From assembly GCA_024760905.1 (NCBI GenBank), contig JALRMN010000025.1, positions 535,001 to 599,000 of the forward strand: DNA of 64,000 bases. The letters run 5' to 3'. The notes beneath the pieces are model-generated. The model searched no databases, had not been told where the DNA came from, and was given only the letters and a program-made list of their open reading frames with translations. The stretch comes from Plotosus lineatus (lineage: Eukaryota > Chordata > Actinopteri > Siluriformes > Plotosidae). Of the stretch, positions 34,378-44,101 are shown piece by piece. The position numbers and the translations under genes were made by a program. Each line of letters starts with the position of its first letter. Positions within the stretch are counted from its first letter, which is position 1.

Positions 34378-34448
34378 GAAGGGTAGCATGGTGATTAAAA
34401 ACTTGTGCCGCATGGCAACAGGGTCCCGGGTTCGAGTTCTGGTGCAGT
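34378..34448 (+). mobile_element. SINE head fragment fused to Rex3
   Basis: A tRNA-like head (agggtagcatggtgattaaaaacttgtgcc as A-box region; gggttcgagttctgg as B-box) ends abruptly where minus-strand Rex3 coding sequence begins (cagaggctgcagcctgtcggtctcc). Confidence 0.5.
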
Positions 34449-35526
34449 GAGGCTTACAGCAGAGGCTGCAGCCTGTCGGTCTCCAGCTCCATCCTTCTCT
34501 CGCTCGTGAAAAAGAACCCGAGAGGCTTGAGCTCTTCCACTTGGGGCATGACCTCATTCCTGACCCGGAGGGGGCATTCTACTCTTTTCCGACTGAGAAC
34601 CGTGGCCTCGGACTTGAAGGCGCTGATCATAATCTCAGCTGCTTCGCACTCGACTGCAAATTGCTCCAATGAGAGCTGGAGGTCCCGGCTTAATGAAGCC
34701 AAAAGGACAACATCATCCACAAATAGCAGAGACGAGATCTGATGGCCACCAAACCAGAACCCCTTGATGCCTACTACACCTAGAACCCCTTTTACGCCGA
34801 GAAATTCTGCCCATAAAATTATGAACAGAATCAGTCACAAAAGGACACCTTGGCAGAGTCTAACCCACACCAGAAAAGAATTCGACCTATTGTTCCCAAT
34901 ATGGACCAAGCTCTGGCTCTGGTAATACAGCGACCAAATAGCCCGTAGCAACGGGTCCGGAAAACCATAGATTTCCTCCTGAATCCAAAGTTCAACTTTC
35001 GGTCGATCCTCCTCTTCAGAATCCCTATGTAGACCTTCCTGAGTAGGCTGAGGAATGTGATTCCATGATAATCGGAACACACCCGATTTAACAATCCAAA
35101 AGGTCCGGCCCTCGATGACCACGCGGTGTTGCAGAGTCGTGTCAACCAAGACAGTCCTACAACACCCAGAACCCTGAGATATTCATCGTGGATCTCATCC
35201 ACCCCCGGAGCTCAACCACTGAGGAGCTGTTTTTGACTATCTCAGTGATATCAGATCCAGTGACGGGCGCCCTCCCCGTCCAACCCCCATGGTCTTCTTC
35301 CTCCATGGAGGGTGTGTTGATGAGATTGTGGAAGTGCTTGAGTATTCCTTCTATCTCCCGACAACATCCCCAGTCGAGGTGAGCAGCTCCCCACTTCCAC
35401 TGTAAACAGTATTTGTGGAGAACTGCTTCCCCTTCCTGAGGCATCGGATGGTGGTCCAGAACCTTTGAGGCCACCCGATAATCGCTCTCCAGGCCCTCAC
35501 CGAACTCCTCCCACGCCCAAGATTTT
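34449..35526 (-). mobile_element. Rex3 LINE fragment, linker to post-RT
   Basis: The minus strand runs from the linker (AWEEFGEGLESDYRVASK; NTVYSGSGE) through the RT to the post-RT region (VLLASLSRDLQLSLEQFAVE, MELETDRLQPL). Numerous frameshifts are present. The 3' end is missing where a SINE head abuts it. The 5' end coincides with the start of a locally duplicated unit at 35527. Confidence 0.82.
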
Positions 35527-35785
35527 GCATACTCATCTATATTTAATAAAAAGAACATCAAAGGACATCAAAAGAAGTTTTAAGGTTTTAAACTAATAGA
35601 GTGAAATGGAATAAACTGCAACCTTTTTAAAATCTTACTGGAATGAACACTTTTCAAAAATTTTCTCACGATGACTCTGTACTTAATGACAGAAAATGAA
35701 CATAAAGCAGTGACCCTTCTCCACGTGAGTGTTCGACTCGTTTACTGTCTTTCAGTGTAAAATTCCTCAAATCCACTCTGAGGAT
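35527..35785. repeat. Direct duplication, unit 1
   Basis: It is colinear with 35913-36315. The shared blocks include 'gagtgaaatggaat.aactg', 'cgatgactctgtacttaatgacagaaaatgaacataaagcagtgacccttctccacgtgagtgttcgactcgt' and 'tactgtctttcagtgtaaaattcctcaaatcc'. It lies 1.0-1.3 kb downstream of the class I stop codon, possibly in the gene's 3' region. Confidence 0.8.
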
Positions 35786-35912
35786 TTCAGATCTGCTCAC
35801 TCCAGTCCTACAACGTCGAGGTTGTTTCTGGGTGGAGTTTCTCGGTTCTCTCTGCGCTTGAGTGGGTTTCCTCCAGGTACTCTACAATAACAGAAAGAAT
35901 GATCAAAATACT

Positions 35913-36315
35913 CATCTACATTTATTAAAAACCTTCTCAGCTTGGACAGCAAAGATATTTAAAGGTCTTTACTAATACGGAGTGAAATGGAATGAACTGA
36001 AAGAGGGATATTTTAAAATCCTGCTGTAATGAACACATTCCAAAAATTAAAATATTATATGGACCAAATTAATTTCTGTTACTTCGTAAACCAAACTTAC
36101 ATTAAAACCTATAAATGTTTTGTTTGATAACACCGGGACTGTTAGGCTATTTTCTTTGAGTCATGACTCCGCCCCTTTAAGTCATTTTCTAACGATGACT
36201 CTGTACTTAATGACAGAAAATGAACATAAAGCAGTGACCCTTCTCCACGTGAGTGTTCGACTCGTCTCTCTTTACTGTCTTTCAGTGTAAAATTCCTCAA
36301 ATCCTCCCTGAGTCA
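35913..36315. repeat. Direct duplication, unit 2
   Basis: The second copy of the unit at 35527. It carries roughly 130 extra bases (about 36050-36180, absent from unit 1), so either unit 1 lost or unit 2 gained sequence. No coding exon was recognised in either copy. Confidence 0.8.
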
Positions 36316-36384
36316 CGTCGATCAACAGAGCGGATCTGAAATTCTCTCAAATGCAGTTACATCATGGTTCAGTCCATTCCAGTG

Positions 36385-36710
36385 ATATAGTCGTTAGCAG
36401 AGTTCTCACAACAAGAAGGTTCTGGGTTCGAGACTTTTCTATGTGTTGCATGTTCTCCCTTTGCTTGCATGGGTTTCCTCCAGGTTATCCGGTGTCCTCC
36501 CACAGAACAAAATCATACACATTAGACTAACTGGATGTACTCGATTGCCCCGAATTGTGAGTGTGAATGGTCATATGTTGTCCCCGTAATGGCCTGGCGT
36601 TCTGGTCAAGGTGCACCGGCCTTCATCCAGAGTCAGATAAGAAAGGACTTAATTCAAATTTTTCGAGTTGCAGAAAGGTTAAGTGGTTCAGCAAATGAAT
36701 GAATGAATGA
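36385..36710 (+). mobile_element. tRNA-derived SINE-like repeat
   Basis: The B-box-like ggttctgggttcgag is followed by 'tgggtttcctccaggt', 'cattagactaactgg', and 'gtaatggcctggcg...caaggtgcacc'. The 3' tail is (GAAT)n at about 36697-36710. Confidence 0.65.
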
Positions 36711-36835
36711 CATCCAGAAATCAGTGCTGTGATATTGGCATGGCCTGCATCAACATTTAAAATTCATCTGTGCTATTTCTCAATAATTAAAATATCTACA
36801 TTCAGATACATATTACAGAGAAATTATTCAAATTT

Positions 36836-36978
36836 TTATGCATGAACAGAATGTTTATTCTCACCAGAGTTCTTCCTCTTCTTCATCATCTTATAAATTA
36901 CCACACCAGCAATGAGGAGAACGAGAATCAAGAATACACTAACAATGATTCCAGTCTTCACTCCACCCGATCCTCCAC
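36836..36978 (-). CDS. MHC class I exon 5: connecting peptide, TM, short tail
   Basis: A Gly/Ser-rich linker (GGGSGGVKTG) is followed by a hydrophobic TM (IIVSVFLILVLLIAGVVIY) and the basic tail KMMKKRKNSGENKHSVHA, then TAA at 36836-36838. A GTGAG at 36860-36864 after KKRKNS could be an alternative donor to further cytoplasmic exons, none of which I could identify to the left. An AATAAA hexamer overlaps the tail codons. Confidence 0.78.
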
Positions 36979-39900
36979 CTGTGAAGTGAGTACAGAGTGT
37001 TGATGATGTTCTGCAGTAATGAATCACTTTCACTCTGTAAATCTGGAGTTTTAGAGGAAGTGTTTCTCCGACCTCTCGGGATTGGGCACTCGCTCACAGG
37101 CAGCACTAACTCCTCCCCCAAGCTGCTGTGCTGAATCACGCAGGTGTAGTTGTGTTTCTGTAGATCCTCAGCTCGGACTTTCAGAATACTTCTCTTTTGG
37201 AAGCTTCCATCCTGTTTGGGTAACATCTCTCTGAGCTCCACGTCCTCATGCACGTCCCATCCGTCCTTCTGCCAGGTGATATTCACTGGTTTGGGAAAGA
37301 AACCTGTAGCATGACACACCACCTCTGGAGAAGATGAGCAGTTCTGGAGCAGTGATGCCTTGGGACGAACTGCAGAGACACACAGAGACATACATATGAT
37401 ACACTGAGAGATTATTTCATTTACAAATAACAGCAGTGTGTGCATGTGTGTGTTGCAGGAACAGATCCTGTCATTAGGAGACATCCCATCACACTTCAGT
37501 GCACATTTTGTAAATGCCTAATAAAATTAGTGCGGTGTATTTTATCAAGACATTCACGCCTCAAAAATTTCAATATTTAAATGAAAATACACCAGCATGT
37601 TGAGCAATTAAACCAGGTGAGAGATCACACAGACATTTAGAATTCTCAGCTACTCAGAAGAAGTTTGAATTAGAAACGCTGCTCTTCTCCGTTGAGAGGA
37701 GCCAGTGGCTCAGGCATCTGATTTGAATGCCTCCACAGTGTGGCGTTTTAGGAATGTCCAACCAGACAGAGAACCTATGCTTGACCCAGAGGATGCTCAG
37801 ATGATCTAGGATTGCCTTGGTATCCCCGCGAAAGAGCTGGAGGAAGTGACTGGGGCTGGACCTCACTGCATATGTTGTTTCCCATGTGACCCGACCCTGG
37901 ATCAAGTGGAACAATTTGACTGACTGGCAACGTGCCTGCTGCCACCTCAAACACGTGTTATACTACAACAATAGATTTGATCACTTTGTCGTTCCGGTGT
38001 CAGTTTATTTGTTTCTGGAGCTGCTTCTCACAATGGACAGAACCGAAACCCTCATTTTAGTTCTGTTTCATTGACCGAAGAGAACATGCATTTTGGACTT
38101 CTGTCTGAATCTTGGATTGTCGTCTGATTCTTTGTGAAGGATTCAAGGGGAGAAATAAGACGAAATATATATTCTGTGCATTAATCTGTAAAATAAATGG
38201 ATTTTTCTTTCTCTTTTATTTTTCGAGAAACTGTTATGGTCTTTATTGTTGTGGGGCTTTGACTTTGGCGCGTGTCTCACTCTCTTTCTCACTCAGAGGG
38301 GCATGGCTGACACACGTGGGTGGATCGCAATGCGCACACCTGATCCTGCTCACCAGTCTACTGTGCTATAAAAGATGAGCAGCGCGCTAATCCTGGTGCT
38401 AGAAGGTTGGTCCTCGCTTCACATCTTTGTTTCGTTTCTCTGTTTTTGTTACGGTGTACAGGGGATTAATAAGATGAGTAAACACACTTTACCTGTGCTA
38501 CTCTGACTGCTCAACCTGATTAGAGACTCAATACAGCCAAATTTCAGGAAATTCTTCGAGCTTTTAGCCTTTTCTCCTGTCGGATCCCACTTCTTTATAA
38601 CATTCTCAGCTTGAGGTTGAACTGCAGGTATCCAGGTTCCAGTTTTCAGATCCAGACTGAAGAAATCGTCTCCATTATAACCGAACTTATCAAATCCTCT
38701 GGTGGTGCCGTCATCATCACGCTCACAGCCGTACATCCTCTGTAAAGTACCGTTTCCTAAACACACATATGAGAAGGAGACTTAGTGACCATCTAAAGCC
38801 TCGCACACATGTGAGCAATCATGTACAAGTGAATTTTCATTTGAAGGTAATTGAGTATATTTTTGGAAGTAGTCACACATTTGAAGTAAATGGTCTGTGT
38901 TCGCAGTTTTGGAAAAAAATATTGTTCCTGTTCAAAATTTGGTGTGAATTCAGAGTGGCTTGAATTGTTCATGAACGGCTGATTTTTGCACATCATGCGA
39001 AACTGCCCCTTCTATAAAGAGGCAACTGGCAGGACTCCTACACTTCTGTTTTCTCAAAAAAAAAAAAAAAAAAATCCTCATATTTCCTACATGCAACACA
39101 CCTCTTGCCATCTCACACACTTATTGTAAAAATATAATATTATCTCATCTTATCTTATCTTCTCCTGCTAAGTCCAGGGTTGGATGCAAGAGCAGCAACC
39201 TCACCAAAAAGGTCAAGACGTCTCTCTTCATAGCTACTTCCTCCAACTCTTCCTGGGGGACACTCAGGCAGTCCCAGACAAGCCAAGAGACATTGTCCCT
39301 CCAGCTCGTTCTAGGTCAACCCCGGGGTCTCTTCCCAGTTGGTCATGCCTGAAACACCAGACCAAGGAGGCATCCGGAAGGCATTCTGACCAGATTGACA
39401 ACTGACCCCTCTCAATGTGGAGGAGCAGCGGATTTATTCGGAGTTCTCCCCGGATGGTAGAGCTTCTCACCTTATCACTAAGGGAGAACCCCGCCACCTG
39501 GCAAAGGAAGCTGATTTCAGCCGCTAGTATCCACGATCTTTTTCTTTCGGTCACTACCCAAAGCTCGAGACCATAGGTGAGGGTTGGAACGTAGATTGAC
39601 TGGTAAATTGAGAACTTCGCCTTGCGGCTCAGCTCCTTCTTCACCAGAACGGACCAGAACAGGCTCCGTTTAAAAGCAGAGGCTGCAGCGATCCGTCTGT
39701 CGATCTCCGGTTCCATCCTTCCCTCACTCATGAACAAGACCCCAAGATACTTAAACTCCTCCAAGACCTCATTCCCGGCCCGGAGGGTGCATTCCACCTT
39801 TGTCCGAGTGAGAACCATGGCCTCTGACTTGGAGGTACTGATCCTCATCCCGGCTGCTTCGCACTCAACTGCGAATCGTTCCAATGAGAGCTGGAGGTCC

Positions 39901-40575
39901 CGACTTGGTGAAGCCAAAAGGACATCATCATCCGCAAAAAGCAGAGACAAGATCCGATGGCCACCAAACCAGAGCCCCTTCAACACCTCGACTGCGCCTA
40001 GAAATTCTGCCCATAAAAATTATGAACAGAATCGGTGACAAAGGACAGCCTTGGCAAACTCCAACCCACACCGGAAACAAATTCGACCTGTTGTTACCAA
40101 TACGGACCAAACTCTGGCTCCGGTGATACAGCAATCGAATGGCCCGTAGCAACGGGTCCGGAACGCTGTACTCCCGGAGCACACCCCACCAAATTGTTCG
40201 AGGGACACAGTCGAAAGCCTTCTCCAAATCCACAAAGCACATGTGGACAGATTGGGCAAACTCCCATGTCCTCTCCCAGATCCTGTGGAGCGTATAGAGT
40301 CGGTCAAGAGTGCTACGGCCAGGACGAAAACCGCATTGTTCCTCCTGAATCCGAGGTTCGACTATCGGTCGGATCCTACTCTCCAGTACACCTGCAGAGA
40401 CTTTTCCAGGTAGGCTGAAGAGTGTGATTCCCCAATAATTAGAACACACCCTCCTTCTTACAAATTGGGACCACCACCCCGGTTTTCCAATCCAGAGGTT
40501 CAGCCCCCGATGACCAAGCTATGTTGCAGAGATATTATATTATTTATAAGTATAAATGGTGGTTCTGGTGTTGGT

Positions 40576-40612
<37 letters not shown>

Positions 40613-43148
40613 TTCACACAAGTCCAAAGGCTGAAATAGCAGCTGTCCCATCAAACAAAGCTGAGCAGTTTATCCTGAAATACACATCAAATTCAACTGG
40701 TCACACTGGACTCGAGAGGATCCAATGAAAAAAAAGCATAAAAAATCTTTAAAGAAAGCACTTGGATTTGTGTTTTTTTTAATACATTTTCAGGGCAGGT
40801 TTGATACAATACATGACACAGCCTGTGCAGCATCACAGAACCTCAGTGATAATCTACATTGAAGGTTTTTGATGAGTATGCACATTTTTCTGGCGAGCTG
40901 AAACTGAAATGAACCGGGAAAACCCCACCCTATTTCACGGTGATATCACTTACACCTGAGTACATCCTTAAATAGTATAAACGTCCACGAAGACTGAAGA
41001 GTTTCACATTTTTAATGTTTTTCTGCATCAAAAGGAGACAATGCAGACACATTATTTTTCTACCATCTACCTACTTCTCTGTTCCCTCCAGCACATCAAT
41101 TAAAAAAAAAAAAATGAACTTTTTACTCTGACATTTAAAAAAAATAAATAAATAAAATCAATAACTGTGATTGTAGTCGCTGCACATCTACAACCAAGTG
41201 TACTGTGACGAACCTCATTACTGATTAAACCAACAACAAATGGATTTATCTGATATAAATTGTGTAAAAAAGTAAAGAAAAGTCAACAGTAACACATTTA
41301 AGACCACATGTACTTTGTGTGTGTGTGCGTGTGATATGAATATGCATCACCTTGTTGATTAAAGCTCTGGATTGCTGAATCCAGAAGATTTTTGAGAAGA
41401 TCCTGATGATGCTGCATATTAACAGTCTCACTGCTCCAGTAATGTGGATCATCAGCGCTGATATTCTTCATCCGCTCCGTCTTAGGGATCATCTTACTGA
41501 TGTTACTGTCGTAGTACACAAAGTGCAGTCCATCTACCAGGCCAACAGCAGTGAACTCTGGGAAAATTCTTCCTGGTGTGATGGCAGTGTAGAGATACTG
41601 CAGAGAGTGTGGAACTGTAAAAGTAGACAACAGCTAAAATAACTCATCAGATTTATTGTGTAGAAATAAAACACTGATTGGCCATAACATTAAAACCATT
41701 GACTGAATAAATATTACTGCACATGACGGAAACGTAAAACACATTATCCAAAATGTATAACTCTTGAATCAAAATGACGGGAAAGGAGACCAAGTACGAT
41801 GAAACAAAGACTTTTATTGAGCTCATGGGAAGCACTGGGAAGCGGGAAAAAAATTGTATTCACCGAAGAGGTGAGGGAAAAACACAAAAACCAAAATCAC
41901 TGGGAGAGTATCAACACGGAAACTGGTCGAGCACGGAGCTCCTCTTTTACAGAGCGCTGATGGCTGAGTGAATTCAGATGCACTGGGGTAACAGCCACGC
42001 CCCTCGCCAGCACATGCAGTGTATGGGGAGAGACAGAAGAGAGTTAAAAGCCACCAACTAGCACAGACCATAACACTTCCTGGGCGTTTTGGGGCCATTT
42101 TCAAGGCGTTAGCATAATACACAACACTACTTACGAGCACAAAGAGAGAAAAACTTAGGCTCATGGCTACAGAAGTGCTGGTACGTAGCGTAGACAAACT
42201 AACAATGCGGTGTTTCCTGTAGAACACAAAGACAGGAAGGCCCATGTGTTGGACACTGGGAAATATAATCTCGACCAGTCAGCTTGCTGGATTCATGGCC
42301 TGAGCCAATCAGAGAACAATAATGTCAAGCAGGAGAACAGAACATGTTGGGTAGCGTAGTGAATGTACATGTAGTGCGCGTGAATTTTGAATCTTCTTTA
42401 TTTTTTTTATTTCCTGTCGGATGATCCTGCGATATTGCGAGGACACAAAGTAGGAAACGCGAAGTGGTGAGGGACTACGATAATCAGAAAGAGTTATTAC
42501 ATCGGCCTGCATCCTTTGGTTGAGTAAACTGATTGTGCGGTTTCCAATGTTGTCGTAACCAGGACAACACCTGGTCATGTGAGCATATTGAAGTCCACCT
42601 GTATTGGATTGTATTAATCATGCAATCTTTGCCATATCTATCATTCCTTTTCATTTTTTTTTTTAATCATGGGTGACTTTGACCTACTTTTTTCTTCTCA
42701 TATCCATAACAAGACTCATGGTAAAATATTCATGACTTTGAGTAGATCAGACCCTGGGCTACAAACAACATAGAACTTACCCTTACTATGAAACCTCTGG
42801 TTCGTTTGTGGTTTTTGCCCTATTAAAAAATATTATTCTAATATTCTTTGTTATGACAGAAGTGTTTTTCATCCATCTTAAAACTGAGCTAATATACTCT
42901 GTACCCTATTAAAAACTTAAATCCGGATTCATAATCACTTATTTTTTCTGCATATCGTCTGCCTCTACTGTACATATATTTTAGACTTGAATTATTTAAT
43001 TCTTTAAAAATTGTTGCTTGTGATGACTCTGCCAATTGTAAAATATTTACAATAAACAATAGTTTATAATTCTAAACTCACCTGCTGCTGAACAGTGAAC
43101 ATGAAGTCTGAGTAAAATCAGAATATTTAATGCAGCACTGTTCTTCAT
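36836..43148 (-). CDS. MHC class I heavy chain, probably nonclassical (five coding exons)
   Basis: This is a membrane glycoprotein that would pair with beta-2 microglobulin and display ligand to T or NK cells. The coding exons on the minus strand are 43082-43148 (signal), 41351-41614 (alpha1), 38493-38756 (alpha2), 37073-37369 (alpha3) and 36836-36978 (TM and tail). All introns are phase 1 with GT-AG ends, and the sum is 1035 nt, i.e. 344 aa plus stop, a normal class I length. Y7, Y59, K146 and W147 equivalents are kept. Positions equivalent to HLA Y84, T143, Y159, W167 and Y171 are S, V, F, S and L. That argues against classical peptide-end binding and for a nonclassical lineage (for example L-like); phylogeny would be needed. 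The introns hold Rex3 and LTR fragments. The exons show no stop. Confidence 0.9.
37073..37369 (-). CDS. MHC class I exon 4: alpha3 immunoglobulin domain
   Basis: A 99-codon Ig C1 domain with VCHATGFFPKPVNITWQKDG and YTCVIQHSS carrying the intradomain cysteines, and ELREMLPKQDGSFQKRSIL between them. An additional Cys (NCSS) precedes the first. NIT and NYT are potential glycosylation sites. It ends ECPIPR before a weak-looking AG|GTCGG donor; the following intron is only 94 bases. Confidence 0.9.
37672..37925 (+). mobile_element. Rex3 3' terminal fragment in intron 3
   Basis: The plus strand shows 'gagaggagccagtggctcaggcatctg', 'gaaagagctggaggaagtgactggggctgga' and 'gtgacccgaccctggatcaag', the C-terminal coding end and terminus of Rex3. 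It is antisense to the class I gene and has no 5' part. Confidence 0.7.
38232..38462 (+). mobile_element. LTR fragment in class I intron 3
   Basis: It begins tgttatggtct and shares 'ggcatggctgacacacgtgggtgga' and 'gctataaaagatgagcagcgcgctaatcctggtgct' with the LTRs at 13945 and 55044. It carries a TATA-like gctataaaag. Antisense to the class I gene, it lies immediately downstream of exon 3. Confidence 0.65.
38493..38756 (-). CDS. MHC class I exon 3: alpha2 domain
   Basis: An 88-residue domain starting GNGTLQRMYGCERDDD. It keeps the disulphide cysteines (MYGC and FGCIES), a GYNGDDFFSLDLKTGTW sheet segment, and IKKWD with K146 and W147 equivalents. The helix end reads NFLKFGCIESLIRLSSQ, so the Y159, W167 and Y171 equivalents are F, S and L. 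An NGT sequon opens the exon and may replace the lost N86 sequon. The donor is GTAAAG. An antisense LTR fragment ends about 30 bases beyond the donor. Confidence 0.9.
39140..40525 (-). mobile_element. Rex3 LINE, 5'-truncated, in class I intron 2
   Basis: The minus strand encodes the RT (EEQCGFRPGRSTLDRLYTL, CFVDLEKAFDCVPR, GVCQGCPLSPILFIIFM, LLFADDDVLLAS) and post-RT region (MRISTSKSEAMVL, KYLGVLFMSEGRMEPEIDRR, KAKFSIYQSIYVPTLTYG). One frameshift near 39985 splits ORFs 39928-40449 and 39264-39986. The 3' end reaches an (AAGAT)n-like tail at about 39140-39165. 'cggtgacaaaggacagccttg' at 40033 matches a segment I recall as diagnostic of Rex3. It has the same orientation as the class I gene. Confidence 0.88.
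40578..40610. repeat. (CT)n microsatellite
   Basis: A perfect CT tract in class I intron 2, between Rex3 and the segment duplicated at 55.8 kb. Confidence 0.95.
40628..40985. repeat. Class I intron 2 segment, duplicated at 55812-56163
   Basis: It is colinear with 55812-56163. Shared blocks include 'aggctgaaatagcagctgtcccatcaaa', 'cactggactcgagaggatccaatgaa', 'atacattttcagggcaggtttgatacaatacatgacaca' and 'aaaaccccaccctatttcacggtgatat'. It is in the same orientation and close to 85-90% identical by eye. No coding potential is evident. Confidence 0.85.
41351..41614 (-). CDS. MHC class I exon 2: alpha1 domain
   Basis: An 88-residue domain starting VPHSLQYLYTAITPG and ending AIQSFNQQ. The typical teleost FVYYDSNI strand is at residues 32-39 and PHYWSSET at 57-64. 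Y7 and Y59 are conserved. Residue 84 is Ser rather than Tyr or Arg. An NIS sequon lies at residues 51-53; the usual N86 is present but without a sequon (NQQ). The acceptor is a pyrimidine-rich tract with CAG; the donor is GTGATG. Confidence 0.9.
41760..42075 (-). mobile_element. LTR in class I intron 1
   Basis: The minus strand begins tgttatggtctgtgc, shares 'gcgaggggcgtggctgttac' with the other copies, has a TATA-like tgtaaaagaggagc, and near its end an aataaaagtctttg polyadenylation-type motif. It is in the same orientation as the class I gene, so it could supply a promoter or poly(A) site within intron 1. Confidence 0.65.
42076..43081. other. Class I intron 1, remaining sequence
   Basis: AT-rich intron sequence between the LTR and exon 1. 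No additional exon or element was recognised. Confidence 0.5.
43082..43148 (-). CDS. MHC class I exon 1: signal peptide
   Basis: It encodes MKNSAALNILILLRLHVHCS followed by AA, a 22-residue leader with a hydrophobic core and a small-residue cleavage context. The ATG is at 43146-43148. The exon is 67 nt and ends phase 1, as in class I genes generally, followed on the minus strand by a GTGAG donor (43077-43081). The first intron is about 1.47 kb and contains an LTR. Confidence 0.85.
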
Positions 43149-43189
43149 AATTGTCGAAACAATTATCTAAACAAGAATTAAATTTATCT

Positions 43190-43265
43190 TGTAAAAGTCT
43201 CTTCCCGATACTGACTCGTTGGTTAAAGAATTGTGACGGTTTCCTGTCATTTCTTGTTTCAGATC
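43190..43265 (-). promoter_or_regulatory. Possible class I promoter elements
   Basis: Just upstream of the start codon, the minus strand contains ctgaaacaagaaatgacagg, an imperfect interferon-response-like GAAA repeat (spacing 3 instead of 2). It is followed by a cgtcac half-CRE (X2-like) and an aaccaac (reverse CCAAT/Y-like). The order resembles the ISRE/X/Y layout of MHC class I promoters, but each match is weak. No TATA box is obvious. Confidence 0.3.
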
Positions 43266-43555
43266 CGAGCGTCAAGCTCGGAAGCGATTTTAATTCGCTG
43301 AGGATTAAATCGGGGTTAGGGGCGGTTCAACATTTTCAATATTTTCCCAAGCGAACAGAAAGGACCTATTTTCCTTCGCCACGCCTCGACCAAGGTATAC
43401 GCAACAACAAAGCCATGGTTGCTCTGAATTCTGCCCTCGCTGCCAAAGCCATGGTGGCGGAGGCAAATTTTTGCAAACATAACCGTTTCGAAGCGAGAGT
43501 ACTGTACTCTCCCGAACGCGTACAAATAAATGTTGATGATCTCTCGGCAGATGCA

Positions 43556-44101
43556 GCGGGGGGGCACAAGCCAGTGTTCACCCTCACACCGGGTCCAAAA
43601 CCGGCGAAACGCAGAGGGTTTCGACAGGAAGGGCATCCGGCGTAAAACTTCTGCCAAAATTCTCATGCAAACGATCAAAACGAAATTCATACCGGATCAG
43701 TCGAGGCCCGGGTTAACAATGACCGCCATCAGTGCTGTTAACCAACAGGGTGCTGGTGGAAATTGGACGACTGTTGGTCGAAGAAGGAGAGGTGGGAGGC
43801 GTGTCCGTTGGCGAGAGAGAGTAGAGGAAAGGCAGGAGTCTCGGACTGAGAGGAGGGACTTTGAATGTTGGAACGATAAACTATAAAAGAAAAAGCTACA
43901 TGATGCAGAGGAGGAAGGTGGACATACTGTGTGTTCAGGAGACCAGGTGGAAAGGGAGCAAGGCTAGAAGCTTAGGAGCAGGATTTAAGCTGTTTAATCA
44001 TGATGTGGATGGGAAGAGAAATGGAGTAGGAGTCATCTTGAAGGAGGGGTTTGTCAGGAATGTTCTAGAAGTGAAAAGAGTGTCAGACGGAGTGATGAGT
44101 C
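43556..44101 (+). mobile_element. RTE 5' part, interrupted
   Basis: It holds the leader (ggcatccggcgtaaaacttctgcc, cgaggcccgggttaac) and the start of the EN (ILCVQETRWKGSKARSLGAG, VGVILKEGFV, VKRVSDGVMS), ending mid-EN where the (CTT)n tail of an opposite-strand RTE begins. The segment normally reading GTMQGKDRELAD is rearranged (TINYKRKSY). It sits about 400 bases upstream of the class I start codon. Confidence 0.85.

Noticed and set aside
39130..39165. Additional Rex1-like (TCTTA)n tail
   Set aside because: The short repeat directly continues the 3' end of the minus-strand Rex3 and no Rex1-like body is attached, so it is taken as the Rex3 tail.
43151..43645. 164-codon plus-strand ORF over the class I promoter and RTE leader
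   Set aside because: It overlaps the class I upstream region and then repeat leader sequence; the translation has no family resemblance. It is a chance ORF in a locally GC-rich stretch.
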